From the NCBI GenBank assembly GCA_013397455.1, contig VYZB01000526.1:6442-70441 (forward strand): 64,000 nucleotides of DNA, read 5' to 3'. Source of the stretch: Crotophaga sulcirostris (Eukaryota > Chordata > Aves > Cuculiformes > Crotophagidae). Shown piece after piece: positions 13,201 to 25,200 of the stretch. Made by a program: the position numbers and the translations under genes. The notes beneath the pieces were generated by a model. The model saw only the letters and a program-made list of their open reading frames with translations, made no database searches and had not been told where the DNA came from. The number at the start of each line of letters is the position of its first letter. Position 1 is the stretch's first letter.

Positions 13201-16200
13201 ATGTTTTCCTGTGAGGATGGTGAGGCACTAGCATAGGTTGCCCAGGGAAGTCGTGGATCCTTCATCCCTGGAAGTGTTCAAGGCCAGATTGGATGAGGCT
13301 TTGAGCACCCTGATCCTCCGTGCACGGAGGTTGGAACTGAATGATCTTTAATGTCCCTTCCGACTCAAAACATTTTGTGGTTCTATGATTAAGCTTTGAC
13401 TGCAGAGTTCCTGCCTGATATCTCCAGCAAGTGAGTCAAATCCAGCTTTGGCTCCAAAAAAACCTAATCCCAGCACTTTAACCAGGGCAGAATCTGAAAG
13501 TTCAGATATGTCTTTGCAGATGAGCTCAATCCAGCAGCTCTCCACCCTCATGAGAAGTTGCATTTATTGGATGGTGCAAAATTTGGCACCTTTGCATGGC
13601 TTTCAGATTTAGCTGATCATAGACTTGAAGAATGATACGGATTGGAAGGGACCTTAAAGATCATCCAGTTCCAATCCCTCTGCTGTGGGCAGGGACATCT
13701 CTCACTGCATCAGGTTGCTTGAAGCCTCATCCAACCTGGCCTTGAACGTTTCCAGGGATGAAGCATCCACAACTTCCCTGGGCAACCTATGCCAGTGCCT
13801 CACCTACCCTGACAGTAAAGAATTTCTTCCTAATATCTAATGTCCAGCACAAGTAAAGCCAGCACATTAACTTCTTCTCGTGATGATGCAATCACATGTT
13901 GTTTTACAGCTGTTTTATCTCTTTTTAACCCGAGGATGACCTTTTCTTGTAGCTCTTGTGTGTATCTCATGTTCCTGTAGGATACTGGAGGACACGTATG
14001 GCATCTGTTAATATCAGAAAATATCATAAGGCTGCCCTAAAATAATTTTTTTGGCATATTTTGGCAGTTTGCTGTTCTTTCCCCAATAAAATAAGACTGA
14101 CTTTTCACTTTGGAACGTGAATGATTTAATATCAGTGACGTGTGCACCTGGAAGAAGGGAGTAATAGTTGTTCTGCTGAACTGTTGCAAGAAATGGTATT
14201 TTACTGGTGGATGAGGACAGCAGGGCTTGCTGGGCAGGGGAGTGAGGTTACAACCACTTACCCAACTGCTTCAACCAGGCAGCCGTGCCTTATCTAATTT
14301 AAAAAAAAAAACATGAAATCCCAATGTTTGTCACTCCATGTAACTCCCCTTTATTATAAAAAAAAAAAGGGGGGGAAAATGTGCTGGCTCAGCAGAAACA
14401 CGCCTGGCTGTGGTTTCGGTGCAAACAGTGGGAATCGTAGCTGTGTGCAGAGGAGTGAGCAAAAATGTGATGCAAAACACATCTTAATTACTGGGCCAAG
14501 GAAATGCACTGATGGGGCTCTTTTTTGCTGGATCAGCAGTTTGAATGTCCTTCAGTAGCAGCCACTTTCCCTCCCTCCCACAAGTCCACTTTGCAGCTGA
14601 GTAATAATATGGGTTTGTGGACACTATGATGCTCAAAACTTATGAAACATGGGAAATCTTGGGGAGCAGACAGTCAAGATTGTGCCTGAAATTAAAGTGG
14701 GGGGGATTGACAGTTGGGGTTGGTCAGCCTGGAGAAGAGGAAGTGCTGGGGAGACCTTAGAGGAGCTTTCCAGTACTTACAGGGGGCGTAAAGGAAAGCT
14801 GGGGAGGATTTCTTCATCGGGGAGTGCAGGAACAGGTTGACAGGGGATGGTTTTAAGCTGAAGGAGGGGAGATTTATATGAGCTACTAGGAAAAAATATT
14901 TTCCTGTGATGGTGGTGAGGCACCACCATGGGTTGCCCAGAGATGTGGTGGCTACCCCATCCCTGGAGGTGTTTAAGGCCAGGTTGGATGAGTCTTTGAG
15001 CAACCTGATCCAGTGGGAGGTGTCCCTGCCTATGGCAGGGGGTTGGAACTGGATGATCTTCAAGGTCCTACCCAAACCATTCTGTGATTCTAAAAAAAAA
15101 ATCAAGATTGTGCCTGAAATTAAAGTATGGGGAGGGTGGGAAGTTATGTTTTATGTCCAAAGGTTATTGCTTAAAAATTATAGACTCGAATTGCACAGAG
15201 AAGCTTCCTTTGCATCTCTCTAGGCTAATGCTAAATGCAAATAGAAAAAGCTGTGGGTTGCCGAGCCTGGAGCAGAGTTTTCAGCTGAACTTGCTGTTTT
15301 CTTTTCCTTTGTGAAAAGGAAAAACTCTCAGTGCTTAAAAAAATAACCTGAACTATTCTGTTCAGCACGTGGGTCCCCTTTCCTGGAGAGGTTGCTATGA
15401 ATGGTGTGTTGGAAAAAACGCACGTGGTGTTTGCTCAGCGGGTTTGTTTGCTGGTTAAATAAATGGGGAGAGGCAGCGGAAACCTTTTCCTTTCTTGTTC
15501 AAATATTGAGGCTGAGTGAAGCAATCGCGGAGATAAAGGTGTCGCCAATAAACCAGCATTTTAAAAAAAAAAGAAATAAAAAAAAAGGATCAGAAGTCTT
15601 TTGTTCGGTGTTAGCTAAGCAAACAGCTGATAATTTCACCGGGGAGGCTGATGGAGACACGTAGGCTCTGCGTGATCCTACGGAGATCAGCACTTGCCCT
15701 AGAGAGAGAGCACCAAGTGCATCAGCACAGGTTGGCTCATGAAAATGTTTGAGGTCCTCTGCATTAACTCTCTGAATAGTACTGAAAGACATAGGTCTGT
15801 TGGAATGAGTCCAGAGAAGGCCACAGATGATCAGAGGGCTAGAAGACCTCCTATATGAGGAGAGGCTGAGAGGGTTGGGGTTGTTCAGCCTGGAGGAGAG
15901 AAGGCTCTGGGGAGACCTTAGAGCAGCCTTCCAGTACTGAAAGGGGGCTACAGGAAAACTGGAGAGGAGCTCTTGATCAGAGAGTGCAGGGAGAGGATGG
16001 GGGGAACAGTTTGAAGCTGAAAAAGGGGAGATTTAGGTTACATATTAGAAAGAAATGTTTTCCTGCAAGGGTGGTGAAGCACTGGCGCAAGTTGCCCAGG
16101 GAAGTCATGGATGCTTCATTTCTGGAAGTGGTCAAGGCCAGGATGGATGAGGCTTTGGGCAATCTGATCCAGTGTAAGGTGTTGCTGCCCATTGCAGGGT

Positions 16201-19200
16201 GATTGGAACTAGATGGTCTTTAGGGTCTCTTCCAACCCAAACCATTCTATGATTCTATGAAATCAGCTATTGAAAACATAAGAAAATTGTGGAAAAAAAA
16301 AAAGAAATATTGTTGCCAACTGGGTGCAAGAAGGGAAAAAACCTCTTTAATTCATATAGAAAAAAAATTGTAGTGACAACAGTGATGCCCCTACGTGTCC
16401 TGGAGGTGTTGTGATGTGTGAAATATTAAAAGAGCCACTAAATACTGGTTTATATGGAAGGAGGGTGATTGCTGTGCTGATACTGTATGGGGAGAAATGC
16501 TGGAGGATGTCTAAATGGAAGCGACTATGGAGATCTTTGGACCTGCTGTGGTTTTGCTTGCTTTGCTTAAAACGAAAAATGCATTGGTCTTGGGAAATCC
16601 CAGCAAAGAGAGTCGAGGAGGAGACACTAAAGGACCAGCATCTTCAAAGGAAAACAGCATAGCTCCTTCTACTGCCCTGAGCCAGGTCAGGGCAAGGCCC
16701 CTAAAGGATTCTGCCCACAAAAAAACCACGTCAAAGGCTACATGTTTGGCAGAAGTTGGGGGAAAGCAGTGCCTTGGCCAAGCAGAGCTCTTGCACGTGT
16801 TGTTTTCCTTGAAACTGGGCGTGATTTAGTGTGAGCAGCCAGAGCCCCTTTCAACTGACAACTGCACACTGTCAGCTCTGGGTTATCTCTCCCTGCTTTC
16901 CTCTGGAGCAGATAAGGAGGGTATAATCAGCCTGGGACCTTGTCTTGCTGCTTGGAGCAGGCAGCTGAAATCAATCCTTGGTGTTTACATCTCCTGACGT
17001 GCATGAGAGGGGAAGGGAAGACTTTACTGATGGGCAAGAACAACAAGCCTGTTCTCTTGTAGAAAGGTTATTTGCACCCAAAAAAAAGAAGTTTTTCTTT
17101 CGTAAACCCACTTCTGTTTGATGTAGGTAAGCACCTTGAGTCCTCATAGCCAAATCTGAAGCCAAAGTGGAGGTGGGAGCATGGAAGGGCAAAGGGAAGG
17201 TTGCTCTGGAGGAGATATTTCTCCTTCGCCTTTGAGTGCAGATTCATCTGAGCTGGGTGCAACACTGAGTTTTGCCTGGCATCAGCCTCCACAGTAGAGT
17301 GGTCTGGATGCTCTGGCTTCCCTGGTCCCTGTTGAGTTCAGGGGAAGAGGCTTGGCTCCACAGAAAGGTTTGGATGGATGCACGTGGTTTTGCACCACTG
17401 GATAACTTAATTGCTATTTATCAGAGCAGTCAAAAATTGGTAAATAAAGGCATTGATGAAATGGGGGAGGTTTGATCAGCACAATGCTATCTTGCAGGGC
17501 TACCAGCAACCACAAGGTCAAAGAGACGGTCGCCCTGGAGCTGAGCTACGTGAACTCTAACCTGCAGCTGCTGAAGGAGGAGCTGGAAGAGCTGAACAGC
17601 AGTGTGGACGTGTACCAGAACGACAGGTACACGTTGCTCTGCCTCCTTGCTCTGTATAGGGATTGGCCCTCTAGCAGGGACCATGAGATGGAGGTTGGAG
17701 AATAGGGGAGGACATCACCAGATTTTCTGGAAACAATTTTTTTATCCTGGAAATATCTGTTTCGTCTATAGAGCTGCAAGAAGACTGAACCTATAGAGCT
17801 TCAGGGAAGCTAAACTCAAGAGCTTTTCTTAGCAGATACTTAGGAGTCATCTGGGGATGGGTGATGCATCCTCTGGACGTCCGTGTCCCAAAGCAGGATG
17901 AGTAAGTCATAGAATCATAGAATCATTTGGGTTGGAGTAGACCTTAAAGGTCATCCAGTTCCAACACCACTGTCAAGGGCAGCAACACCTTCCAGTGGAT
18001 CAGGTTGCTCAAAGCTCCATCCATCCTGATCTTGAACACCTCCAGGAATGGACAATCCATGACTTCTTTGGCAATCTGTGCCAGAGCCTCACCACCCTCA
18101 CAGTTAAAAATTTCCTCCTAATGTCTCATCTAAAACGTCCCTCTTTCAGCTTAAAATTATCCCCCCTTGTCCTGTCCCTGCACTCCTAGATAAAGAACCC
18201 CTCCCCAGCTTTCCTGTTGCCCCTTTCAGTACTGGAAGGCTGCTATAATGCCTCCCTGGAGCCTTCTCTTTAGGCTAAATAACCCCAACTCTCAGCCTGT
18301 CCTCACAGCAGAGGTGCTCCAGCCCTCAGATCACCTTCGTGGCCTCCTCTGGACTCACTCCAACAGATCCATGTCCTTCCTGTGTTGAGAACTCCAGAGC
18401 TGAACACTCTAATCCAGGCGAGGTCTCACAAGAGCAGAGTAGAGGGGCAGAATCACCTGTTGGAAACCACCATCTTCACTTGCATCATCCTCCTGAGCAT
18501 CCCATCAAAACAAGAGGGTTTTTCCCAGCAGATAAATTAGGGTATTTAGCAGCAGAAATTAAAAGTGTGGCTGCTCAGGTGCTCGACCTCCTGTTCTGGC
18601 TGTTCCTAGAGTGATTACTCACTGGTTTCTTTTCAAGCTGAGGGTATTAGGTTATTTTTCTCTCTTTCTGAGGTTAGACCTTTTGTTAATTGAAACACTT
18701 TGAAATGCTTACCCAGGCTCCTTGAGCTTGACTCACCAGAGTGGTAATCCTAACGTGCTCACCAGCAGCAAACCAATGTGCTGGGGCAGCTCAGCAGCAC
18801 CGTTTCGCTCAATGAGAAAAGCAGAAATCCCCAAGGCAGAAAGGCTCAAGGGTGCTGCAGCAGCATGGGAGCTGCTGCTGCTCCTTCCCTTCCCAAAGTG
18901 GATGGGTGGATGGTGTTTGATGACACCAAGCTGAGTGGTGTGGTTGACACGCCCTGAGGGATGGGATGCCATTGAGAGGGACTTGGACAAGCTCGAGATG
19001 TGGGCCCAAGTGAACCTCAGGAGGTTCAGTGAGGCCAAGCGTAAGGTACTGCACTTGGGCTGGGGCAGTCTCCATTGTCAATACAGACTTGGGGATGAAG
19101 GGATTGAGAGCAGCCCTGAGGAGAAGGACTTGGAGGTTCTGGTGGGTTAAAAAAACGGACATCAACTGGCAATATATGCGCTCACAGCCCAGAAAACCAA

Positions 19201-22200
19201 CCATGGGAGGTGGGGTTGTTCAGCCTGTAGAAGAGGAGGCTTAGGGGAGACCTTATTGCTCTCTACATCTACCTAAAAGGAGGCTGTAGTCAGGCAGGGG
19301 TTGGTCTCTTCTCTCAGATGACCAGTGACGGAACAAGAGGACATGGTGTCAAGCTTCATCAGGGGAGTTTTAGTCTTGATATTAGGAAAAAATTCTTCGC
19401 TGAAAGAGTGATTGGCCGTTGGAATGCACTGCCCAGGGAGGTGGTGGAGTCACCATCCCTGGAGGTGTTTAAGAGGAGATTGGATGAGGCACTCAGTGCC
19501 ATGGTTTAGATGATGGGTTGGTGTCGGTGTTGGGTTATAGGTTGGACTCAATGATCTCAAAGGTCCTTTCCAACCTTGTGATACTGTGATACATGTTGTG
19601 GGCTGCATCCAAAGCAGTGTGACCAGCAGATCAAGAGAGGAGGTTGTGCCCCTCTGCTATGCTCTGGAGAGACCCCACTTGGAGCCTTGCCTTCAGCTCT
19701 GGGATCTTCAGCACAGGAAAGACACAGATCTGTTGGAGTGGTTCCAGAGGAGGCCACAGAAATGGTCAGATGGATGGAAGGCCTACTATACAAGGATGAA
19801 CTGAAAGACTTAGGCTTGTTCAGCCTGAAGAAGAGAAGGCTCCAGGGAGACCTTATTGCAAGCTTTCAATACGTAAAGGGAGCTGATAAGAAAAATGGGG
19901 ACAGACTTTTCAGCAAGGCCTGTTATGACAGGACAAGGGGCAATGGTTTTAAACTGAGAGGGGGGAGATTCAAACTGAATAGAAGGAAGAAATTGTTGAC
20001 GCTGAGGGTGGTGAAACCTTGGCCCAGGTTGCCCAGAGAGGCTGTAGATGCCCCATCCCTGGAAACATTCAAGGTCAGATTGGACAGAGCTCTGAGCAAT
20101 CTGATCTGGTTGCTGCTCATTGCAGGGGGTTTGGACTGGATGATCTTTAAAGGTCCCTTACAACCCAAACCATTCTATGATTCCACAATTCTATGTCTAT
20201 CCACGTGCTTTTTGCAGCATGTGGTCCTCTTTGGGTGCAGATTGCTGTGCTGCCAGGGACAGAGAGAGGTGCAAAGACCAGGAGAGCATCAGTGACTCAA
20301 TCCTGGGTGCTGCTGCAGTGATATTAGGAGTAGGATGATCTGAGAGCAGGAATGTGTTAGGGTCATGGGGTCTCCAATGGGGAGAAAGTCAAGGGAGCCC
20401 CCATATCTCCACCACCCTTGGGCATTTGCTGCACTTGGTCGGTTGCAGTCTCTGAATGTAATCCTGGATGTTGGTCCTTCTGTGCTAGAAGTAGGAATGC
20501 AAGCAACATCTCCTGTGTTTCATGCATCCTTCCCAAGTTCCTCCCTATCAGGGATACTCAGATTTTTCCAACCTACTGCTTGTTTGCCCTGGTTTAAAAA
20601 GAAAACAGCAGCAGCAACAACCTCAAAAGCCTACCCAGGCCAAACAAAAGCCCCTTTGTTTGCTTTAGGCATTGGATTCAAGCGGAAATCTTGTTAGGGA
20701 ACAAGCAATAAATGCTTTTCTGCACTAATTATAGCTCTTAAAGCTGTTTATTCATTATGAACAGAGGAAAATGTGGGTGCAGCCTCCCTGCCCCGCTCCC
20801 CAGGTTTATGCAACTTTCTCTGCCTCTTTTCCTTCCTGGACTAATGAGGAGTGTGCTAACAAGTTATCAGCAAGTTCTGGAGGTAACAAGAGGGGACTGT
20901 TGAGCAAACCAGGCTTGGTGAGGGCTTGATCCTGCCTGACCCGCGTCCCATCTCACTGTCTGCCAAACTTTCTTGGCTCTTTAAACCAGTCCCCTGGGTG
21001 GGCAAATGTGTGGGGATGCAGTAACAAGGCTCAGTGCTGGGGTTGGGGGCATCCCTGAGAAGTAGGTGGGTACCAGGGAAGCATTTGTGGAGCCAATGTG
21101 AGCAGCAGGTACCATGGCAGGTTCCTGTTCCCCATCTCTGTATACAGGAGTTGGATGATGGGTCCAGCTCTGGGGCTCTTTGCAGGTCTGTAGTTTTCAT
21201 AGAATCATAGAATGGTTTGGGTTGGAAAGCACCTTAAAGGATCATCCAGTTCCAACCCACCTGCCATGGGCAGGGACACCTCCCACTAGACCAGGTTGCT
21301 CAAAGCCCTGTCCAACCTTACCTTGAATACTTCTAGGGAGAGGGCATCCTCAGCTTCCCTGGGCAACCTGTGCCCGTGTCTCACCACCCTCACAGTAAAG
21401 AATTTCTTCCTAATGTCTAGTTTAAATCTTCCCCCTTCCAATTTAAAGCCATTCCCCCTCATCCTATCACTCCATGCCCTTGTAAAAAGTCCCTCCTCAG
21501 CTTTTCTGGAGCCCCTTCAGGTACTGGAAGGCCACTGCTAGGAGTTTTCTCTTCTCCAGGCTGACCAACCCCAACTCTCTCAGCCTGTCCTCATAACAGA
21601 AGTGCTCCAGCCCTCTGATCATCCTCGTGGCCTCCTCTGGACCCTTTTCAACAGTTCCCTGTCCTTCTTAAGTCATGAATTCCAGAACTGCACATAGTAC
21701 TCCAGGTGGGGTCTGATAAGAGCAGAGTAGAGGGCGACAATCACCCCCTCACCCTGCTGGCCACACATCCTTTGCATGTTGGCAGCAGAAAATCAGAATA
21801 GCTGCTAAATCCCCCAAACGATGGTCCTTCCTGGCTGTCATCCTGCAGTGCCTCTTCTTCAGTGCTGCACAAATGCCTTGTTTTAATGTTGAAACAGAAA
21901 CCACTCCCAACTGGGTATTCCCAGAGTCGTCTTCATCTTCATGGTTATACAATATCAAACGAGCTCTGCGATAAGAGTTATTATTAGACAACTGCTTTTA
22001 ATAAAGGGAGAAAATTCCAATATCAAGCACAGCATTACAACCCTAGCAAGTCCTTGTCAGCACCAAAGCCCAGATTAGCACCTAGGAATGGGTGAATCTA
22101 TGACCTCTGCTCACATCAAGCCTGGTTCCCAAGGGCTGGGATTTAAAGCAGCTTCATCGCTGGAGCTGATTTTGTTGCTGTTATATTTATTATTGAGAGA

Positions 22201-25200
22201 AAATCAGAAGCTGAAGGATTAAGGGTGGTGGTTTCAGGTTGTTTTCTGTGCACCCCCTCTCTTGCACTGCCTTTACAACATAATATTGGAAAGAGGATCC
22301 TTCTGCTGTGCAGAGTCGGGTCCCTTCTAGTTTACACTTTAATTGGAGCAGCAGAAGCCCAGCACCAAAAGCTGCTTCATTTTACTCCCTAGCACACAGG
22401 GTCTCTCTGAGGCTTTTAAACCAACCACCAAATAGGTTTTTGTCTTCTTCCAGTGAGTCCATCAGTGTCCCCATGATCCCTTTGGGCCTGAAGGAGACAA
22501 AGGAGCTGGATTTGCTGGTACCATTGAAGGTGAGCACTGGGGGAGTACTTTATGTGATGTAAGGTGATGGAGGGGAGCAACTGCACACTTTGGGGGATGT
22601 TTTTGCTTGTAGGTACAATTGGGTGCTGTAGAGGAGATGCTGCAGCAGCTGCAAAACACTTTCTAATTTGGATTAGTTGAAAAAAATAATTTATGGGGAG
22701 GAGCTGCACCTGAAACATGGGAAAGTGGGAGATGAGGGTCTGGAGATACTGGAGAGCAAGACGCAGGCAAGGGGAGATATGTTTTTCCTGGCACAGGTTT
22801 CCTTGCAGAGAGAGCTTGCAAATTGCCTGTATAGAATCACCCAAAGTCACCCTTTAAATCTTGAGTCTCTACTTCTAAGGGTGACTCAGAGTTTTCTTTT
22901 CTCTTATTTCCCCACCCAGGATTTCATCAGTGAACACTATGGAGAGGAAGGCATCTTGTTTGAAAAGGAAATCAAAGAGTTCATGGAGCTGCGACAGGTC
23001 AGTGCCCCTTGAGTTGCAAAGTCTTGCTTTGTCTTGTCCAGAAACGCTCCTTGGAGGAGCCACATGCTCTGGGGGTCCCCTCATCCTCAATCCAAACTGC
23101 ACCTTTATCCTTGTGTGGGGTTCCAACACGAGAGCATCTCAGCTTCAGTTCACAGGTTACTGAATAGTACAGACCATTCAGTAGTTGTTTTCTTTCCTCT
23201 TCTTTTACTGCCCTGCTAACCTAGAACTGAACAGCAATGAGAACTATAATGAATCTCATACGTGTTTATGAATATTAGTTCACCCCCAGCAAGGCTGAAG
23301 GCTGGAGGTATAAACCAATACGGTAAAGGTGAATTTTCTCCTCTCCTATGAAACAGATCCTGTAAGTAGTTTCAAGTTTTGCCTTGCAGTGAAGCTTTGA
23401 TCTGAGAGAGCAGAAAGAGCCTTGCTTCAGCACTTGTGAAGGGCCTGATCCTGCTCTTCAGGCTGTGGGAGGGGAGCCCTGCAAAGCCAGAAGCTGCGAA
23501 AAGCCCCGTGCTTAAACCTAGGCATTAGGAGTACTCTGACCTTCCTCCCTGTGTCAGGTCAAAAGCTCAAGGGCTTTTTTATTAAGAGCAGACAATCCTG
23601 TATCATCCCTAGTAGTTATTTCCTCAGACTTTGCATGAGTTTCTCTTAAAAAGAAAAGATAATCCCAGTTTGGTTTAGAAGAGCGTTGCCTCCAGCACAA
23701 TTTCCAGGCTTGCAGGCACCAGATTTGGGTGTCCCAGCACCCATCTGGTGCTTCCTTGGCCTTTCCTGCAGCTGAATCTGTGCCAACCACTGCCTCCCAC
23801 TGCTGCAGAACCTCTTGTCTGTTATTAATCTAATCCTATTGATCGTATGTTGAATCCCCATCGTAAGAAGGATATGGAACTGTTGGAACAGATCGAGAGG
23901 AGGATATGAAGATGATCAGAGGGCTGAAACACCTCCCATATGAGGACAGGCAGAGAGAGCTGGGGTTGTTCAGCCTGGAGAAGAGAAGGTTCTGGGGAGA
24001 CCTTTATAGTGGCCTTCCTGTACCTGAAGGAAAGCTGGAGAGGGACTTTTTCCAACAACCTGGAGTGACAGGCCGATGGGGAATGGCTTTAAATTGGAAA
24101 GGAGATGATTTAGATTAGACAAATTCTTCATGATGAGGGTGGTGGCATACTGGCATATATTGCCCAGGGAGGTTGTGGCTGCCCCCTCCCTGGAGGTGTT
24201 CAAGACCAGGTTAGCTGGGGCATTGAACAGCCTGGTCTGGTGGGAGGTGTCCCTGCCCATGGCAGGGGAGTTGGAACTGGGTGATCTTTAAGGTCCCTTC
24301 CAACCCAAACCATTCTATATTGATCTGATCCTATTGATCAGATGAAGTTTCTTCCCCCTGGGCTGCTCAGAGCGTGCAGCTCCATAAATCCAAGGTTTTC
24401 TTCCCATTTCCACCTCTGTTCCCACCCATGTGTGTCCTCTCCTGTCCCCACAGGCGATGCGCACCCCAAGCCGCAACGAAGCTGGCCTCGAGCTCTTGAT
24501 GGAGTATTACAACCAGCTCTACTTCTTCGACAGCCGTTTCTTCCCTCCCAACAAAAGCCTGGGTGTCTTCTTCCACTGGTTGGTGCAGCTTTCCCCATCC
24601 CACCTAGGGTGTCACAAGTAGGGTGGGAGTCGGGACCACGCCTCCACATCAGGGTCACCTGCTTTGGGAACAGAAACAGGGCTGGTGGATGTAGGGACCT
24701 GGATTTTCCACTTGCTCTGGGCTTGATTTTGTCCCAAGTGGGCTGATTAGGGGAGACATGGGAAAGCATGTGCCCTTGGGGATGAGCTGTGATGGGAACA
24801 GTGGTTGCAAGCTCACCCAGAGTGCTGAAAATCCTCCAGGCTCCTCCTGCATCTGTGGGTGAAGACCCGGGGATGGGCAGCCCATTGACTCTTCCTTCCC
24901 CAGGTACGACTCCCTGACAGGGGTCCCATCCCACCAGCGGGCTCTGGCCTTCGAGAAGGGCAGCGTGCTCTTCAACATCGGAGCCCTGCACACCCAGATC
25001 GGGGCGCGGCAGGACCGTGCATCTCTGCCAGGGCTCAACCAGGCCATCGATGCTTTTCAGAAGGCGGCTGGTATGTGGGTTTATCTTCTTCTCCAGCTCC
25101 CCGGGGGCATGTGGGCAGCATTTCCCTGGGGTGGGAATAATCTTCCTGAGTGCAAGAGGGTTTGATGTTAGGAAGAAATTCTTCACTGAAAGGGTGATTG

